A stretch of 64,000 bases of DNA from Mangrovibacter yixingensis. Lineage in GTDB: Bacteria > Pseudomonadota > Gammaproteobacteria > Enterobacterales > Enterobacteriaceae. Below are positions 40,285 to 50,620 of this stretch, one piece after another (the stretch's first letter is position 1; each line of letters begins with the position of its first letter). Under the pieces are notes generated by a model that was given only the letters and a program-made list of their open reading frames with translations, had not been told where the DNA came from and ran no database searches. Made by a program: the position numbers and the translations under genes. The DNA lies in assembly GCF_020523985.1 (NCBI RefSeq), contig NZ_JAIVKM010000011.1, forward strand, positions 1 to 64,000, read 5' to 3'.

Positions 40285-42834
40285 TTACTGCTGATATTGT
40301 TGCAGTAATGTCGCAGCGTTGCCGTCTGATGCCAGCGCTGCGGCAGTAGTAACAGGCTGAGTACGGTATGGAATCACCTGGGCACGCTCTTCCCCGGTCA
40401 CAATCTGGTAGAACTGTGGCAGGTTGAAGTTCACAAAGCTCGAGCCATAAGTGAAACGATCATGGGATGATGAATAGAACCGGCTAACATCACGAACCAG
40501 CTCTTCAATGCTGCCTTCACAGTGGTGATAAACCTCCGCGCGGTTGCCTTCATCGAGGATATAGATATTAAAGCCTTTGTCACTGTTGGTTTCTTCAAAG
40601 AAAAACTGAATAATCCCTTCACTGGCAAACCCATCCACAACCGATGGAAGCTGGACATGGTTGGTTTCCACCTGAACAGATAGCCCATGCAGTTTGTTAT
40701 GGGAAATCGCCCCATAAAACTCAATGGCGTTTTCTAGTTTCTGTACAGACACATTCAGCCGTTCAAAGAACAAGCCCCAGGTCTGCCCGGCAACACGCAA
40801 CGCTTTAAAACGCCCCGGCTCAAGACGGGTACTCGACAAGCGTAACTCAATACATTCAGAAACCAGTTGCAGAACACGGGTACGAATTAACCCACGCAAG
40901 TGCTGGCTGTAGCAGAACACTTCAACGTTGTCTGGCGGAGCGGCATCCTGGTGCATTTTGCCCAAAATCGTTTTTAACGCTTCAATCATGGCCTGCTCGC
41001 CATTGAAATGCAGAGTACGCACTTCATTCCATGAATTACGGTACAGCAAATCAACGCTGCCAATCAGGCATTTCTGTTCTTCACCGAAGCTGAAGACATC
41101 AAGCTTACGGAAATCAAAATGCACCACCTGGTTACGAAACGCCGTTGTTGGGTCGTATTCCAGGTTAACGATAATAGCGAGATGGCGAATTTCACAAGGG
41201 CTATACAACGCTTTAGGCGTTGGTGCGGGCAGCCTGATGGGGAAATGATGGGATACATCCGACACCATTTCCTGCAATTTTGCCAGGTCACAGACACCAT
41301 TGCCTTTAATGAACAGGCGGGTTCTCGGTGTCAATAAACCATTAAAGTAGGCCCAGGCCACCAGCTTGTTCAGATAGCGGTTATATTCCAGTGGCTGATG
41401 ACTGATAATCGTGTCCATATGCGGCGCACGGTTATACAGATACCATCCTGAACGGTTTGCCCGGCCAAGCGGTACGTGAATAAAAGTCAGATTGGGTTCA
41501 GACAAATCAGGTGAGATTTGTGGGTTCACCAGTGTCACTTTCCCGGGCAAGGCCTCAAATGCTGCATAGAGCTTACGGGTCAGCACCCCTATATCTTGTG
41601 GGCTGGCACTCACACTGAGGTTGTTGCGGCGAGCGAAACGGATCAGGTTGCGATAGCTTTGCATCATCGCATCCAGCAATTCATTGTGGGCGTTGCGTAC
41701 TTCGTCTATTTTCCAGTTAGCTCGATTATCCAGCATCGCCAGGCGTTCTTCATCCCAGCCCCAGCTTTTCACTAACTGCCCGATAACCTCACGCCGCCAG
41801 CCAACACAGGCACGTTCACGACTGAGTTTTTCGCACACCTTCAAATAAAAGCAACGGCGAACCAGGTCAAGGCGAGTGGTATCGTCTATTGCGGTTAAAT
41901 ACCGAGTCACCCGCTCCAGCATCATGCAGTATGCATCAAGCCCGAACGAGACAATTTCACCGTCATGCAGGTGTTGCTTGATATCTTTGGCTAACAGACG
42001 TGTGTTGGGGTATTCCCAGGAATACGCTTCCAACAGTAACGTTTTCAGTACGGCTTTATACGGGGAATCAATGCTCTTATACAGCTGCCATAGGCTGGCG
42101 CCGAAGTACTCTTCCGCAGACAACGAGCTCAACCCACCCAAATCAAGCCATTCATTAGGGGTCAGTACGCCTTGTGCGTAGAGCTTCATCACATAATCGT
42201 CATAGCTCTCTTCCTGATCACAAGGGACCATATTCCACAGAATACGTTTCCCGGCCAGGCGCACTGCGGTACGGTAAAACTCATCGAGCAGTAAAATATG
42301 CTGTGTAGAACCGCAATCTTCGCCACCCAGGCTGCCGCTCTCGTTATGACGGAAACGGTTTTCATCAATCAGGAAGAAACTGACTTCCACACCTAATGAT
42401 GCAGCCCAGCCCTCCAGCAATGCACACTTACGCTGGAGTAAACGCCGCTCTTCGCTGTCCAGCCACGCCTGATGACACACCCAGATATCGAGATCAGATG
42501 AACAACTTTGCCCAACTGAGGAGGTGCTGCCCATAGAGTAAACACCAGTAATGGGTAATTCACTGGTATTTTCTTCTTGGGGAAAAGCGCCGTATTTCAG
42601 CTCAAGGTTGTCCAAATAATGACGTTGTGTGTCATCAGGGGTGTACAGACAAATTCCATGGGGAACGTTGCCATCAATATAGCCCGGCATTTGCGGATGA
42701 TGGCAATGCAATAATGTAGGCAGCAGACTGTAAACCTGCTGAAAAGCGGGTCCCATTGCAGCCAGGGCGCGGTCCACGCGCAGTTGGTTTATGGCATCCA
42801 GTCTCTGTTTAAGAGTCTCAATATAGAGGTACAA
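40285..42834 (-). CDS. cyaA: Class I adenylate cyclase CyaA
   Basis: Makes cAMP for CRP; activity is stimulated by phosphorylated EIIA-Glc. 849 residues (E. coli 848). Initiation is at a TTG codon (42832-42834), giving [17 protein letters not shown] as in E. coli, where the poor TTG start is known to limit synthesis. The catalytic domain (about 1-450) has [21 protein letters not shown] (nucleotidyltransferase Gly-Ser and Asp-x-Asp). The regulatory C-terminal half contains [13 protein letters not shown]. Divergent from hemC. Confidence 0.98.
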   Translation of the reverse strand: MYLYIETLKQRLDAINQLRVDRALAAMGPAFQQVYSLLPTLLHCHHPQMPGYIDGNVPHGICLYTPDDTQRHYLDNLELKYGAFPQEENTSELPITGVYSMGSTSSVGQSCSSDLDIWVCHQAWLDSEERRLLQRKCALLEGWAASLGVEVSFFLIDENRFRHNESGSLGGEDCGSTQHILLLDEFYRTAVRLAGKRILWNMVPCDQEESYDDYVMKLYAQGVLTPNEWLDLGGLSSLSAEEYFGASLWQLYKSIDSPYKAVLKTLLLEAYSWEYPNTRLLAKDIKQHLHDGEIVSFGLDAYCMMLERVTRYLTAIDDTTRLDLVRRCFYLKVCEKLSRERACVGWRREVIGQLVKSWGWDEERLAMLDNRANWKIDEVRNAHNELLDAMMQSYRNLIRFARRNNLSVSASPQDIGVLTRKLYAAFEALPGKVTLVNPQISPDLSEPNLTFIHVPLGRANRSGWYLYNRAPHMDTIISHQPLEYNRYLNKLVAWAYFNGLLTPRTRLFIKGNGVCDLAKLQEMVSDVSHHFPIRLPAPTPKALYSPCEIRHLAIIVNLEYDPTTAFRNQVVHFDFRKLDVFSFGEEQKCLIGSVDLLYRNSWNEVRTLHFNGEQAMIEALKTILGKMHQDAAPPDNVEVFCYSQHLRGLIRTRVLQLVSECIELRLSSTRLEPGRFKALRVAGQTWGLFFERLNVSVQKLENAIEFYGAISHNKLHGLSVQVETNHVQLPSVVDGFASEGIIQFFFEETNSDKGFNIYILDEGNRAEVYHHCEGSIEELVRDVSRFYSSSHDRFTYGSSFVNFNLPQFYQIVTGEERAQVIPYRTQPVTTAAALASDGNAATLLQQYQQ

Positions 42835-42928
42835 GACGTATCGCCTGATTGGTTACAGTATTTCAAAAACGTAATCCGCATGCAGCCTTTAATGATTATA
42901 GAATGAACAGGCTGGCAATTGGTGAAAA

Positions 42929-42944
42929 CGTGATCAATTTAACA
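42929..42944 (-). promoter_or_regulatory. CRP site in the cyaA promoter
   Basis: On the minus strand, GGTGTTAAATTGATCACG contains TGTTA-N6-TCACG, and as I recall it the sequence is the same as the CRP site overlapping the main cyaA promoter of E. coli, where cAMP-CRP represses cyaA. It is 95 bases upstream of the TTG start in the 272-base gap to hemC. Confidence 0.82.
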
Positions 42945-43106
42945 CCACGAGCATTGACCGTAAAGAAAGATGCGCTAAGTAAGTCTAGCATCCGGGCGCA
43001 TCTTAATACACTTAAACTGACACTTTCAGGATAAACCCCGTTGAAACTGACACGCTTCCTCTAACAATGGTAGGATGATATTCAAGCGTTTTTTACGGTA
43101 ACTAGC

Positions 43107-44048
43107 ATGGTAGACAAAGTATTACGAATTGCCACCCGGCAAAGCCCGCTTGCGCTATGGCAAGCACAATATGTCAAACAACATTTACAGGCCCACCATC
43201 CGGATTTGCAGGTTGAACTGGTTCCGATGGTCACTCGTGGCGATGTGCTGCTTGATACCCCCCTCGCCAAAGTGGGTGGTAAGGGTTTGTTTGTCAAAGA
43301 ACTCGAACTGGCGATGCTGGAGAACCGGGCAGATATCGCGGTTCACTCAATGAAAGATGTGCCGATTGCCTTTCCTGAGGGACTGGGGCTGGTCACCATT
43401 TGCGAGCGGGAAGATCCACGAGATGCATTTGTATCCAACAATTACACCAGTCTGGACTCACTCCCACAAGGGGCTGTAGTAGGAACTTCCAGCCTGCGTC
43501 GCCAGTGCCAAATTGCGGCACGCCGCCCTGACCTGCAAATTCGCTCATTACGCGGTAATGTAGGTACTCGGTTAGGTAAGCTGGATAGTGGTGAATATGA
43601 TGCCATTATTCTGGCTGTAGCAGGTTTAAAACGCCTTGAGCTGGAAGAGCGTGTTCGTGAAGCACTCGCCCCAGAAATTAGCCTGCCTGCTGTTGGGCAA
43701 GGTGCGGTCGGTGTTGAGTGCCGTCTGGATGATACATGGACCCGTGAATTACTTGCGCCACTGCATGATACTGATACTGCTATCAGAGTGACGGCCGAGC
43801 GGGCTATGAATACCCGCCTTGAAGGCGGTTGCCAGGTACCGATTGGCAGTTTTGCATTATTGGAAAATGGCCAGTTATGGTTACGCGCACTGGTTGGTGC
43901 ACCCGATGGTTCACAAATCATCGCAGGTGAACGCCATGGCACACCGGACCAGGCTGAAGCGATGGGCATTAGTCTTGCTGAAGAACTACTGGCACGTGGT
44001 GCGAGCCAAATTCTTCACGACGTTTATCAAGGTGAAAAACCACAATGA
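43107..44048 (+). CDS. hemC: Porphobilinogen deaminase (hydroxymethylbilane synthase) HemC
   Basis: Joins four porphobilinogens into hydroxymethylbilane on a covalently attached dipyrromethane. 313 residues, E. coli length. Cofactor-binding Cys in [10 protein letters not shown] at about 242; substrate arginines in [11 protein letters not shown] and [19 protein letters not shown]. First gene of hemCDXY, overlapping hemD by four bases. Confidence 0.98.
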   Translation: MVDKVLRIATRQSPLALWQAQYVKQHLQAHHPDLQVELVPMVTRGDVLLDTPLAKVGGKGLFVKELELAMLENRADIAVHSMKDVPIAFPEGLGLVTICEREDPRDAFVSNNYTSLDSLPQGAVVGTSSLRRQCQIAARRPDLQIRSLRGNVGTRLGKLDSGEYDAIILAVAGLKRLELEERVREALAPEISLPAVGQGAVGVECRLDDTWTRELLAPLHDTDTAIRVTAERAMNTRLEGGCQVPIGSFALLENGQLWLRALVGAPDGSQIIAGERHGTPDQAEAMGISLAEELLARGASQILHDVYQGEKPQ

Positions 44049-44794
44049 GTATTTTGGTCACTCGCCCATCACCTGATGGGGAAGCGCTGGTTAGCCGTCT
44101 CAGGGCTCTCGGGCGAGAGGCCTGGCACTTTCCTTTGATTGAATTCGCCCGTGGGAATGCATTAAGCCAACTCCCGGCGCTACTGGGCAAACTCGCACCA
44201 GACGACTTGCTTTTTGCAGTTTCCCGGCACGCGGTGCAATTCGCTCAAGCCGAGCTTGCAGCAACCCGCTTTAACTGGCCTGCTCATATACAGGCGTTTG
44301 CGGTTGGTCGTACTACTGCTCTGGCACTGCATACCGTGAGCGGCCTGCCAATTAGCTACCCGAGAGATCGGGAAACCAGCGAAACCTTGCTACAATTACC
44401 TGAATTACAGAATGTTGCTGGGAAACGTGCGCTTATTTTACGCGGGAATGGAGGGCGGGAATTACTCACTGAAACGCTGAGCGAACGAGGCGCAACTGTT
44501 ACTGTCTGCGAATGTTACCAAAGACAACCTTGCCAGTATGATGGCCTGGAAGAAGCATGGCGCTGGCAAAACCGTGGGATCCGCATACTGGTGGTGACCA
44601 GTGGTGAGATGCTCGCGCAACTCACAAACACGATTCCCGAATTATATCGAACGAATTGGTTATTCCGCTGCCGGCTTGTTGTCGTCAGCGAGCGGCTGGC
44701 GCAGGTTGCCCGTGAATTGGGCTGGGAAGAAATCACTGTCGCCGAAAATGCTGATAACGATGCGCTTTTGCGCACCCTGCAATCACTTTATTAA
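44045..44794 (+). CDS. hemD: Uroporphyrinogen III synthase HemD
   Basis: Closes hydroxymethylbilane to uroporphyrinogen III with inversion of ring D. 249 residues (E. coli 246). Two Rossmann-like domains; [22 protein letters not shown] at the start, the [12 protein letters not shown] block at about 135 and the [10 protein letters not shown] block at about 183 are typical. Low sequence conservation is usual for this family. Start overlaps hemC stop (ATGA); hemX starts 12 bases later. Confidence 0.95.
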   Translation: MSILVTRPSPDGEALVSRLRALGREAWHFPLIEFARGNALSQLPALLGKLAPDDLLFAVSRHAVQFAQAELAATRFNWPAHIQAFAVGRTTALALHTVSGLPISYPRDRETSETLLQLPELQNVAGKRALILRGNGGRELLTETLSERGATVTVCECYQRQPCQYDGLEEAWRWQNRGIRILVVTSGEMLAQLTNTIPELYRTNWLFRCRLVVVSERLAQVARELGWEEITVAENADNDALLRTLQSLY

Positions 44795-44806
44795 TGGGAT
44801 GCCATA

Positions 44807-45982
44807 ATGACGGAACACCATAACGACTCCGCCGCAACTGACGAAACCCGGGTGGAAGAAACTTCAGTATCACAAAACACCGGGGCAATTCATCATGCGG
44901 AAGACAAGAAAAAGCGTAGTGGCAACGCAGGAATAGCGTTAGGCGTAGTTGCTATAGCCATTGCTCTGGCTTGCGGTGCAGGGATGTGGACCTGGACCAA
45001 ACATCAACTGGCCACGCAAACCTCTACCAGCGATACCGTAATTGAACAGTTAACTGCATTACAACATCAACAAACACAGCAAAATGCCGCGTTACAAAAA
45101 ACCGTTGAAGCGCAGGCCGATGCACTTGCTCAGGCACATAAACAGCAACTGGCTCAGGCATCACAACTGTCTGAACTGGAGCAAAAAGTGGCAACCATTT
45201 CTGGTTCAGATGCCAAAACATGGATGCTGTCGCAAGCAGACTTTCTGGTTAAACTGGCCGCACGAAAGTTATGGAGCGACCAGGACGTCACCACCGCAGC
45301 AGCGCTGCTAAAAAGTGCCGATGCCAGTCTGGCTGATATGAATGACCCCAGTTTACTCCCTGCCCGCCGTGCAATTACGCAAGATTTATCAACGTTATCC
45401 GCCCTGACGCAAGTCGACTATGACGGCATTATTCTGCAGCTTAATCAGCTTACCAACCAAATTGATAATCTCCGTCTTGCAGATAACACCACTGATGACA
45501 CCCCGATGGACGATGACAGCAGTGAACTTTCTGGCTCTTTTAGCCAGTGGCGTGAAAACCTGACTAAAAGCTGGCACAACTTTATGGACAGCTTTATTAC
45601 CATACGCCGCCGGGATGAAACTGCAGTGCCATTGCTGGCACCAAACCAGGATGTTTACCTGCGTGAAAACCTGCGCGCACGTTTGTTAGTTGCAGCTCAG
45701 GCGGTTCCCCGCCACCAGGACGAAGTGTATAAACAGGCGCTGGAAAATGTCTCGACCTGGGTACGTGCGTATTACGATACCAATGATGCGGCGACCAAAG
45801 CCTTTCTGCAAAGCCTGGACTCGCTGAGCCAGCAAGATATCAGTATGGATGTTCCGGATTCGCTGCAAAGCCAGCCTATTCTGGAAAAACTAATGCAGAC
45901 GCGAGTGCGCAATTTATTGTCCCAACCAGGCGTTAGCGCAGGCTCTGACAACGCAACTGCACAGCCGGTACAGGGAGAGTAA
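44807..45982 (+). CDS. hemX: HemX, uroporphyrinogen-III methyltransferase-like membrane protein
   Basis: 391 residues (E. coli 393). Hydrophilic N-terminus, one transmembrane helix at about 45-65 ([18 protein letters not shown]), a periplasmic coiled coil rich in Gln and Ala (about 75-135), and a globular HemX domain. Long annotated as a methyltransferase but it lacks a SAM motif; the role in haem synthesis is unproven. Third gene of hemCDXY, two bases from hemY. Confidence 0.94.
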   Translation: MTEHHNDSAATDETRVEETSVSQNTGAIHHAEDKKKRSGNAGIALGVVAIAIALACGAGMWTWTKHQLATQTSTSDTVIEQLTALQHQQTQQNAALQKTVEAQADALAQAHKQQLAQASQLSELEQKVATISGSDAKTWMLSQADFLVKLAARKLWSDQDVTTAAALLKSADASLADMNDPSLLPARRAITQDLSTLSALTQVDYDGIILQLNQLTNQIDNLRLADNTTDDTPMDDDSSELSGSFSQWRENLTKSWHNFMDSFITIRRRDETAVPLLAPNQDVYLRENLRARLLVAAQAVPRHQDEVYKQALENVSTWVRAYYDTNDAATKAFLQSLDSLSQQDISMDVPDSLQSQPILEKLMQTRVRNLLSQPGVSAGSDNATAQPVQGE

Positions 45983-45984
45983 TC

Positions 45985-47187
45985 ATGCTGAAAGTCTTAT
46001 TATTGTTTTTATTGCTGATTGCAGGCATCGTGCTTGGCCCTATGCTGGCCGGGCACCAAGGGTATGTACTGATTCAGACGGACAATTACAACATTGAAAC
46101 CAGTGTAACCGGGCTGGTTATCATGCTGGTTCTGCTGATGCTGGTGTTGTTCGCGGTTGAATGGCTTCTGCGCAAAGTATTCAGAACTGGTGCACGTACC
46201 CATGGATGGTTTGTTGGCCGCAAGCGCACACGCGCACGTAAGCAAACCCGCCAGGCACTGCTGAAACTGGCCGAAGGGGATTACCAGCAAGTTGAGAAGC
46301 TGATGGCAAAAAATGCCGACCATGCTGAACAGCCACTGGTGAACTACCTGCTGGCAGCCGAAGCAGCTCAACAACGTGGTGACGAAATGCGTGCCAACCA
46401 GCACCTGGAACGCGCTGCTGAGCTGGCCGACAGTGACCAAATCCCTGTTGATATTACCCGGGTTCGCTTGCAACTGGCCCGCAATGAAGATCATGCTGCC
46501 CGCCACGGTGTCGACAAACTTCTTGATATTTCTCCTCGCCACCCGGAAGTATTGCGCCTTGCTGAGCAGGCCTATATCCGTACAGGTGCATGGAACGCGT
46601 TGCTGGACATTCTTCCTTCTATGGCAAAAGCCGGGGTTGCAGATGACGCACACCGTGAAGCATTGCAAGAACAGGCATGGTTGGGGTTAATTAACCAGGC
46701 AATGGCAGAGCAAGGCAGTGAAGGGTTGAATAACTGGTGGAAAAATCAGCCGCGTAAAACGCGCCAGCAAACTTTGCTGCAAGTTGCAATGGCAGAGCAC
46801 CTGATTGAATGCAACGACCACACCAGTGCGGAAAAAATCATCCTTACAGGCTTAAAGCACCAGTATGACGACCGCCTGGTCGCACTAATGCCACGTCTCA
46901 AATCTGGTGACCCATCAGTGTTGGAGAAAGCATTACGCCAGCAGATAAAATTGCAGGGCGACCGCCCGTTACTTTGGAGAACTCTGGGGCAACGACTGAT
47001 GCAACACGCTGAATGGCAAGAAGCAAGCCTGGCATTTCGTGCCGCACTCAAACAACGCCCTGATGCTGAAGATTATGCTTTACTGGCAGATACTCTTGAC
47101 CGCCTGAAAGAACCTGCAGAAGCGGCAGCTATGCGCAGGGAAGGCCTGTTGTTGACGGTTAATTCCGGCGACAAGCCAAACAATTAA
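45985..47187 (+). CDS. hemY: HemY, TPR-containing inner membrane protein
   Basis: 400 residues (E. coli 398). Two N-terminal transmembrane helices (about 2-22 and 40-62), then a basic stretch (RKRTRARKQTRQ) and a series of TPR-like helical repeats to the C-terminus. It is not the Bacillus HemY oxidase; the enterobacterial protein may organise late haem enzymes at the membrane, but this is unproven. Last gene of the operon. The hairpin just downstream belongs to glmZ on the other strand. Confidence 0.95.
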   Translation: MLKVLLLFLLLIAGIVLGPMLAGHQGYVLIQTDNYNIETSVTGLVIMLVLLMLVLFAVEWLLRKVFRTGARTHGWFVGRKRTRARKQTRQALLKLAEGDYQQVEKLMAKNADHAEQPLVNYLLAAEAAQQRGDEMRANQHLERAAELADSDQIPVDITRVRLQLARNEDHAARHGVDKLLDISPRHPEVLRLAEQAYIRTGAWNALLDILPSMAKAGVADDAHREALQEQAWLGLINQAMAEQGSEGLNNWWKNQPRKTRQQTLLQVAMAEHLIECNDHTSAEKIILTGLKHQYDDRLVALMPRLKSGDPSVLEKALRQQIKLQGDRPLLWRTLGQRLMQHAEWQEASLAFRAALKQRPDAEDYALLADTLDRLKEPAEAAAMRREGLLLTVNSGDKPNN

Positions 47188-47206
47188 CTCCCCTCCTTTC
47201 TTCCAT

Positions 47207-47407
47207 AAAAAAACACCTGCCCACTGGGCAGGTGTTAAATCAGGTCATATAACAACAAGCTTGGTGCTTCACTCAACGTTATGTCCATGGTGTCTGATGA
47301 GGGTAAAACCGACATCTGTCTTTGGACGATAAGCACCGCAAAGGCTCTGCATCATTCCTGGCATTATGAGGCATAAAGCGAACATAACAGGTGGAATGAG
47401 CATCTAC
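47207..47407 (-). ncRNA. glmZ: GlmZ small regulatory RNA
   Basis: Hfq-binding sRNA that base-pairs with glmS mRNA to raise glucosamine-6-phosphate synthase; it is itself cleaved by RNase E with RapZ and protected by decoy GlmY. The minus strand from 47407 begins GTAGATGCTCATTCC and goes on with ATGTTCGC, ATGCCTCATAA, GGTGCTTATCGTCCA, ACAGATGTCG, CTCATCAGACACCATGGAC and ACGTTGAGTGAAGCACC. These blocks match E. coli GlmZ in order as I remember it. It ends in a perfect 11-pair terminator (47212-47236) with seven T residues. The location next to hemY is that of E. coli glmZ. About 201 nt against about 207. Confidence 0.93.
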
Positions 47408-47418
47408 CCGCTTATTCT

Positions 47419-47435
47419 TGCACAATTGATGCCAA
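47419..47435 (-). promoter_or_regulatory. Sigma54 promoter of glmZ
   Basis: On the minus strand TTGGCATCAATTGTGCA fits the sigma54 pattern TGGCAC-N5-TTGCA, with GG (47433-47432) and GC (47421-47420) at the required spacing. Counting the C of GC as -12 puts the start at 47408, within one base of the expected GlmZ 5' end. I see no convincing sigma70 -35 at this start; AAGAAT at 47414-47419 is a weak -10. Confidence 0.85.
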
Positions 47436-47526
47436 AGTTACAGTCAGATTATTCAGGCCTCAGGGCACGGATGGCGGGCTTTCTTTATGCAACAGAACAC
47501 ATCATGCTCCACGAACAAACACTGGA

Positions 47527-47640
47527 TGTCGGGCACCAGCGACAAGCTGAAGCAACCCGAGCAACATGCATTAAAAATCATGAAGTTAAATGTTACTGGC
47601 CGGAGACAAACTTAGAGGCGAATGTCGCTAAGTTACGACA
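47527..47640 (-). promoter_or_regulatory. Three GlrR activator sites and a possible IHF site upstream of glmZ
   Basis: The GlrR (YfhA) consensus TGTC-N10-GACA occurs perfectly at 47527-47544 and 47623-47640, and with one mismatch (TGTT-N10-GACA) at 47591-47608. They lie about 120-230 bases upstream of the glmZ start, as expected for enhancer sites of a sigma54 promoter. Between them, AATCATGAAGTTA (47576-47588) is one mismatch from the IHF consensus. With the terminator of the tRNA operon, this accounts for most of the gap between hemY and proM. Confidence 0.85.
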
Positions 47641-47686
47641 GGGAGAAGAAAACGATTAGTTATGTCAAAAAGAGCAATTTCAGATA

Positions 47687-47711
47687 CAAAAAACCCCGCC
47701 GAAGCGGGGTT
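47687..47711 (-). terminator. Terminator of the argX-hisR-leuT-proM tRNA operon
   Basis: On the minus strand AACCCCGC (47711-47704), a TTCG tetraloop and GCGGGGTT (47699-47692) are followed by more T residues. It lies 6 bases past the proM CCA end. Confidence 0.94.
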
Positions 47712-47717
47712 CTAAAT

Positions 47718-47794
47718 TGGTCGGCGAGAGAGGATTCGAACCTCCGACCCACTGGTCCCAAACCAGTTGCGCTACCAGGCTGCGCTACTCGCCG
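47718..47794 (-). tRNA. proM: tRNA-Pro (anticodon TGG)
   Basis: 77 bases including encoded CCA. The acceptor CGGCGAG pairs with CTCGCCG; anticodon stem-loop CTGGTTTGGGACCAG carries TGG; the T arm has GGTTCGAATCC. It matches the E. coli proM sequence closely. Last tRNA of a four-gene operon. Confidence 0.98.
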
Positions 47795-47832
47795 AAATAC
47801 TGCTATTTTACTTTTTTTTAAAACTTAAGTTG

Positions 47833-47919
47833 TGGTGCGAGGGGAGGGACTTGAACCCTCACGTCCGTTAGGACACTAACACCTGAAGCTAGCGCGTCTA
47901 CCAATTCCGCCACCTTCGC
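47833..47919 (-). tRNA. leuT: tRNA-Leu (anticodon CAG)
   Basis: 87 bases including CCA, with a long variable arm (TGTCCTAACGGACG) as in class II tRNAs. The acceptor starts GCGAAGG; the anticodon loop CTTCAGGTG gives CAG. Third in the tRNA operon. Confidence 0.98.
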
Positions 47920-47933
47920 ATTCCACTAAATAA

Positions 47934-48010
47934 TGGGGTGGCTAATGGGACTCGAACCCACGACAACTGGAATCACAATCCAGGGCTCTACCAACTGAGC
48001 TATAGCCACC
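47934..48010 (-). tRNA. hisR: tRNA-His (anticodon GTG)
   Basis: 77 bases including CCA, with the extra 5' G (position -1) typical of tRNA-His. The acceptor is GGTGGCTA paired with TAGCCACC, the anticodon loop ATTGTGATT gives GTG, and the T arm has GGTTCGAATCC. Second in the tRNA operon. Confidence 0.98.
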
Positions 48011-48064
48011 ACTGTAAATCTTTCGCGGTCATTCTACCACCGCAGCTCAAAGCGCCTCACTAAA

Positions 48065-48141
<77 letters not shown>

Positions 48142-48162
48142 GTAGCGCCGTTGCGGAGGCGG

Positions 48163-48215
48163 ATATTACGGACTTAGTGCCCACCTGTCTAGTGCTTTTT
48201 TAAAATAAAAAGTGC
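48163..48215 (-). promoter_or_regulatory. Promoter of the tRNA operon
   Basis: On the minus strand a -35 TAGACA (48186-48191) and a -10 TAATAT (48163-48168) are separated by 17 bases. The discriminator CCGCCTCCGC is GC-rich as in stringently controlled stable-RNA promoters. The AT-rich tract at 48194-48215 just upstream of -35 could act as an UP element. Confidence 0.82.
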
Positions 48216-48244
48216 GTTTGGTTATGTTCTGTGCAACCTGTCGC

Positions 48245-49630
48245 TTATTTAGCTGGTTCTTGCACATTTTTAACCCGCTTGCACTTTAAAACACACCAAA
48301 TCAGTGAAATTCCCCCGAGAAAAGTGATTCCCACCATCAGTGAGACGCGTGTCTCTGGGTTTAGCCCCATCCCAACCAATACACAGGCAAGGAAAGCCAG
48401 TGTCAGGTAATTTGCCCATGGGAACAGCATTGAACGAAACGGATGAGATGCCATTGCCTGCTGGTGAACCACCCTGAAACGCAACTGGCTCACCAGGATA
48501 ACAAACCAGGGCAACATCCCCGGCAGCACACTGGCACTGTAGACATAAACAAAAACACGCTGAGGCGATGGAATCACGTAATTCAGCCCCGAGCCCAACA
48601 GCAGGATAACCACTGAGACCGCAACAGCGATAACAGGTACGCCATGGCGTGACACCAAAGCAAGCTTCTTCGGTAATTGGCCATTTTTCGCCAACGCATA
48701 CAACATGCGGCCACAGCTATACATACCACTGTTACAGCCTGAGAGCGCTGCCGTCAGCACCACAACATTAATAATAGCGGCAGCTGAAGTAATACCAATA
48801 CGCGCAAAGGTCAGCACAAAGGGGCTGCCACTGCCACCGACATCCTGCCAGGAAAACAGCGATACAATGATAAAAATAGCGCCGACATAAAAAATCAGGA
48901 TACGCCAAAAGATTTTGCTGATAGCCCGGCGCAGCGTCACCTGCGGGTTCTGTGCTTCACCTGCTGTAATCCCCACCAGCTCCACGCCCTGGTAAGACGC
49001 CACTACAATACACAGCGCGGTTAAAAAGCCTTTCCAACCACCAGCGAAGAACCCGCCATGAGCGGTGAGATTATGCAGCCCAACCGGTTGCCCATGGTGC
49101 CCAAAGCCAAAGAAAATCACAGCCAGACCAACCACTATCATCACAATAATGGTGGTTACCTTAATCATCGCGAACCAGAACTCGATTTCGCCATACAAAC
49201 GTACAGCCGCCAAATTAGCGACTGCAACTAATGCAACTGCAGTTAATGCCGGGATCCACTGTGGTAGTTCGGGAAACCAGAACTGGGTATAAACCCCTAC
49301 CGCTGTAACTTCTGAAATGCCCACGGCCATCCACATAAACCAGTATGACCAGGCGGTTAAATACCCCCAGTACGGACCAAGATAGCGATGTGCATACACG
49401 GCAAATGAACCGGCTACAGGCTCAAGAAATAGCATCTCACCCATTGAGCGCATAATGAGAAAAACAAAGACACCCGCAAGTAGATAAGCGAGCATAACAG
49501 ATGGCCCTGCCCATTTAAGGGTGCTGGATGCTCCCATAAACAGACCCACGCCAATTGTGCCACCTAATGCGATAAGTTCGATGTGCCGCGCCTGTAAGCC
49601 TCGCTGCAGTGTGGTTGGTTGTGTTGCCAT
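48245..49630 (-). CDS. thrP: Amino acid permease YifK/ThrP
   Basis: APC-superfamily (AAT family) proton symporter; the E. coli protein transports threonine and serine. The ATG at 49630 ([11 protein letters not shown]) gives 461 residues, the E. coli length; seven upstream codons are not used. Twelve hydrophobic helices; the first carries [13 protein letters not shown], followed by [22 protein letters not shown] and the [21 protein letters not shown] block. Separated from wecG by 240 bases, in which I see no clear promoter motif, and from the tRNA promoter by about 30 bases. Confidence 0.95.
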   Translation of the reverse strand: MATQPTTLQRGLQARHIELIALGGTIGVGLFMGASSTLKWAGPSVMLAYLLAGVFVFLIMRSMGEMLFLEPVAGSFAVYAHRYLGPYWGYLTAWSYWFMWMAVGISEVTAVGVYTQFWFPELPQWIPALTAVALVAVANLAAVRLYGEIEFWFAMIKVTTIIVMIVVGLAVIFFGFGHHGQPVGLHNLTAHGGFFAGGWKGFLTALCIVVASYQGVELVGITAGEAQNPQVTLRRAISKIFWRILIFYVGAIFIIVSLFSWQDVGGSGSPFVLTFARIGITSAAAIINVVVLTAALSGCNSGMYSCGRMLYALAKNGQLPKKLALVSRHGVPVIAVAVSVVILLLGSGLNYVIPSPQRVFVYVYSASVLPGMLPWFVILVSQLRFRVVHQQAMASHPFRSMLFPWANYLTLAFLACVLVGMGLNPETRVSLMVGITFLGGISLIWCVLKCKRVKNVQEPAK

Positions 49631-49870
49631 AGAAATGTTCCTGTACTTCAAAAACTGCCCGGTTAAGCCGGTTCTTGTGTTTTCCCGCTACGCTTGCGTA
49701 CCGGGGGGTATTGAAAGCGGGCAATACTTGATGAATTTTTCCGAAATAGCAAATTGAATGGCAGATAAACAGAGTGCTGTCTGTAACAAGCAATGTCTGG
49801 GAAGGAGAAGCAGAAACGGTGATGAGTGGTGGCTGGCAGCCAACAAGCCGCCAGTGACACGGGAAAGGAT

Positions 49871-50611
49871 TTAAAGCTGCCCGGAGAAATACCAGCGTAA
49901 GAAGCGCACTAAACGTAACTGGCGGCCAAGGCGGCTGGGCTGTGACAACAGGCGGTAAAGCCATTCCAGCCCCAGGTTCTGCCAAAAGCGGGGCGCACGC
50001 TTAACGTGGCCGGTAAAAACATCATAGGTGCCGCCCACTCCCATATATAACGCATCCGGGTGTACCTGGCGGCAATCACGCATGATCTTTTCTTGTCTGG
50101 GCGAACCCATAGCAACCGTAACAAATTCTGCACCACTCTGTTTGATCTGCTCAAACACAGCCTGTTGCATGTCCGGTTTAAAATAACCATCCTGCGTGCC
50201 AACAATGTTCACATTCCAACGGTCTTTTAATTTATTAGCGGTTTCCTGCAATACATCAGGTTTCCCCCCTAATAAAAACACCGGAGCCCCGGAACGCCCA
50301 GCTTTTTGCATCATGGCTTCCCACAAATCGGCTCCCGCAACACGAGATACCTGAGCTTGTGGGTATTTTTTGCGAATAGCCCGCACAACACTTATGCCAT
50401 CGGCATATTTATACTCAGCCAGATCAACCAACTCACGAATAGCGCTATCGTCTTCTGTCACCAATACTTTCTCTGCATTGATGGCAATCAACGTGCCCTT
50501 GCATAACTCACCGCCAGGCCATAAGGATTCCAAAGCGTGGGCCATATTTCGCCAGCCGAGAATATTCAGATGCCGGATACGGTATTCCGGCACCATCAAC
50601 GTCGTTTTCAT
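49871..50611 (-). CDS. wecG: UDP-ManNAcA transferase WecG (ECA lipid II synthase)
   Basis: WecG/TagA/CpsF-family glycosyltransferase that adds N-acetylmannosaminuronic acid to undecaprenyl-PP-GlcNAc, forming ECA lipid II. 246 residues, E. coli length. Conserved [26 protein letters not shown] and [11 protein letters not shown] motifs; the basic and aromatic C-terminus is the usual membrane-association region. Last gene of the ECA operon, nine bases after wzyE. Confidence 0.97.
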   Translation of the reverse strand: MKTTLMVPEYRIRHLNILGWRNMAHALESLWPGGELCKGTLIAINAEKVLVTEDDSAIRELVDLAEYKYADGISVVRAIRKKYPQAQVSRVAGADLWEAMMQKAGRSGAPVFLLGGKPDVLQETANKLKDRWNVNIVGTQDGYFKPDMQQAVFEQIKQSGAEFVTVAMGSPRQEKIMRDCRQVHPDALYMGVGGTYDVFTGHVKRAPRFWQNLGLEWLYRLLSQPSRLGRQLRLVRFLRWYFSGQL

Positions 50612-50620
50612 GATGTTTTG

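Noticed and set aside
47366-47659. 97-codon plus-strand ORF between hemY and the tRNA genes
   Set aside because: No good ribosome site, no recognisable family, and its 5' part is antisense to glmZ while the rest covers the glmZ sigma54 promoter and GlrR sites.
48192-48215. AT-rich near-symmetry downstream of thrP as a terminator
   Set aside because: The arms are mirror-like, not complementary; more likely an UP element for the tRNA promoter.
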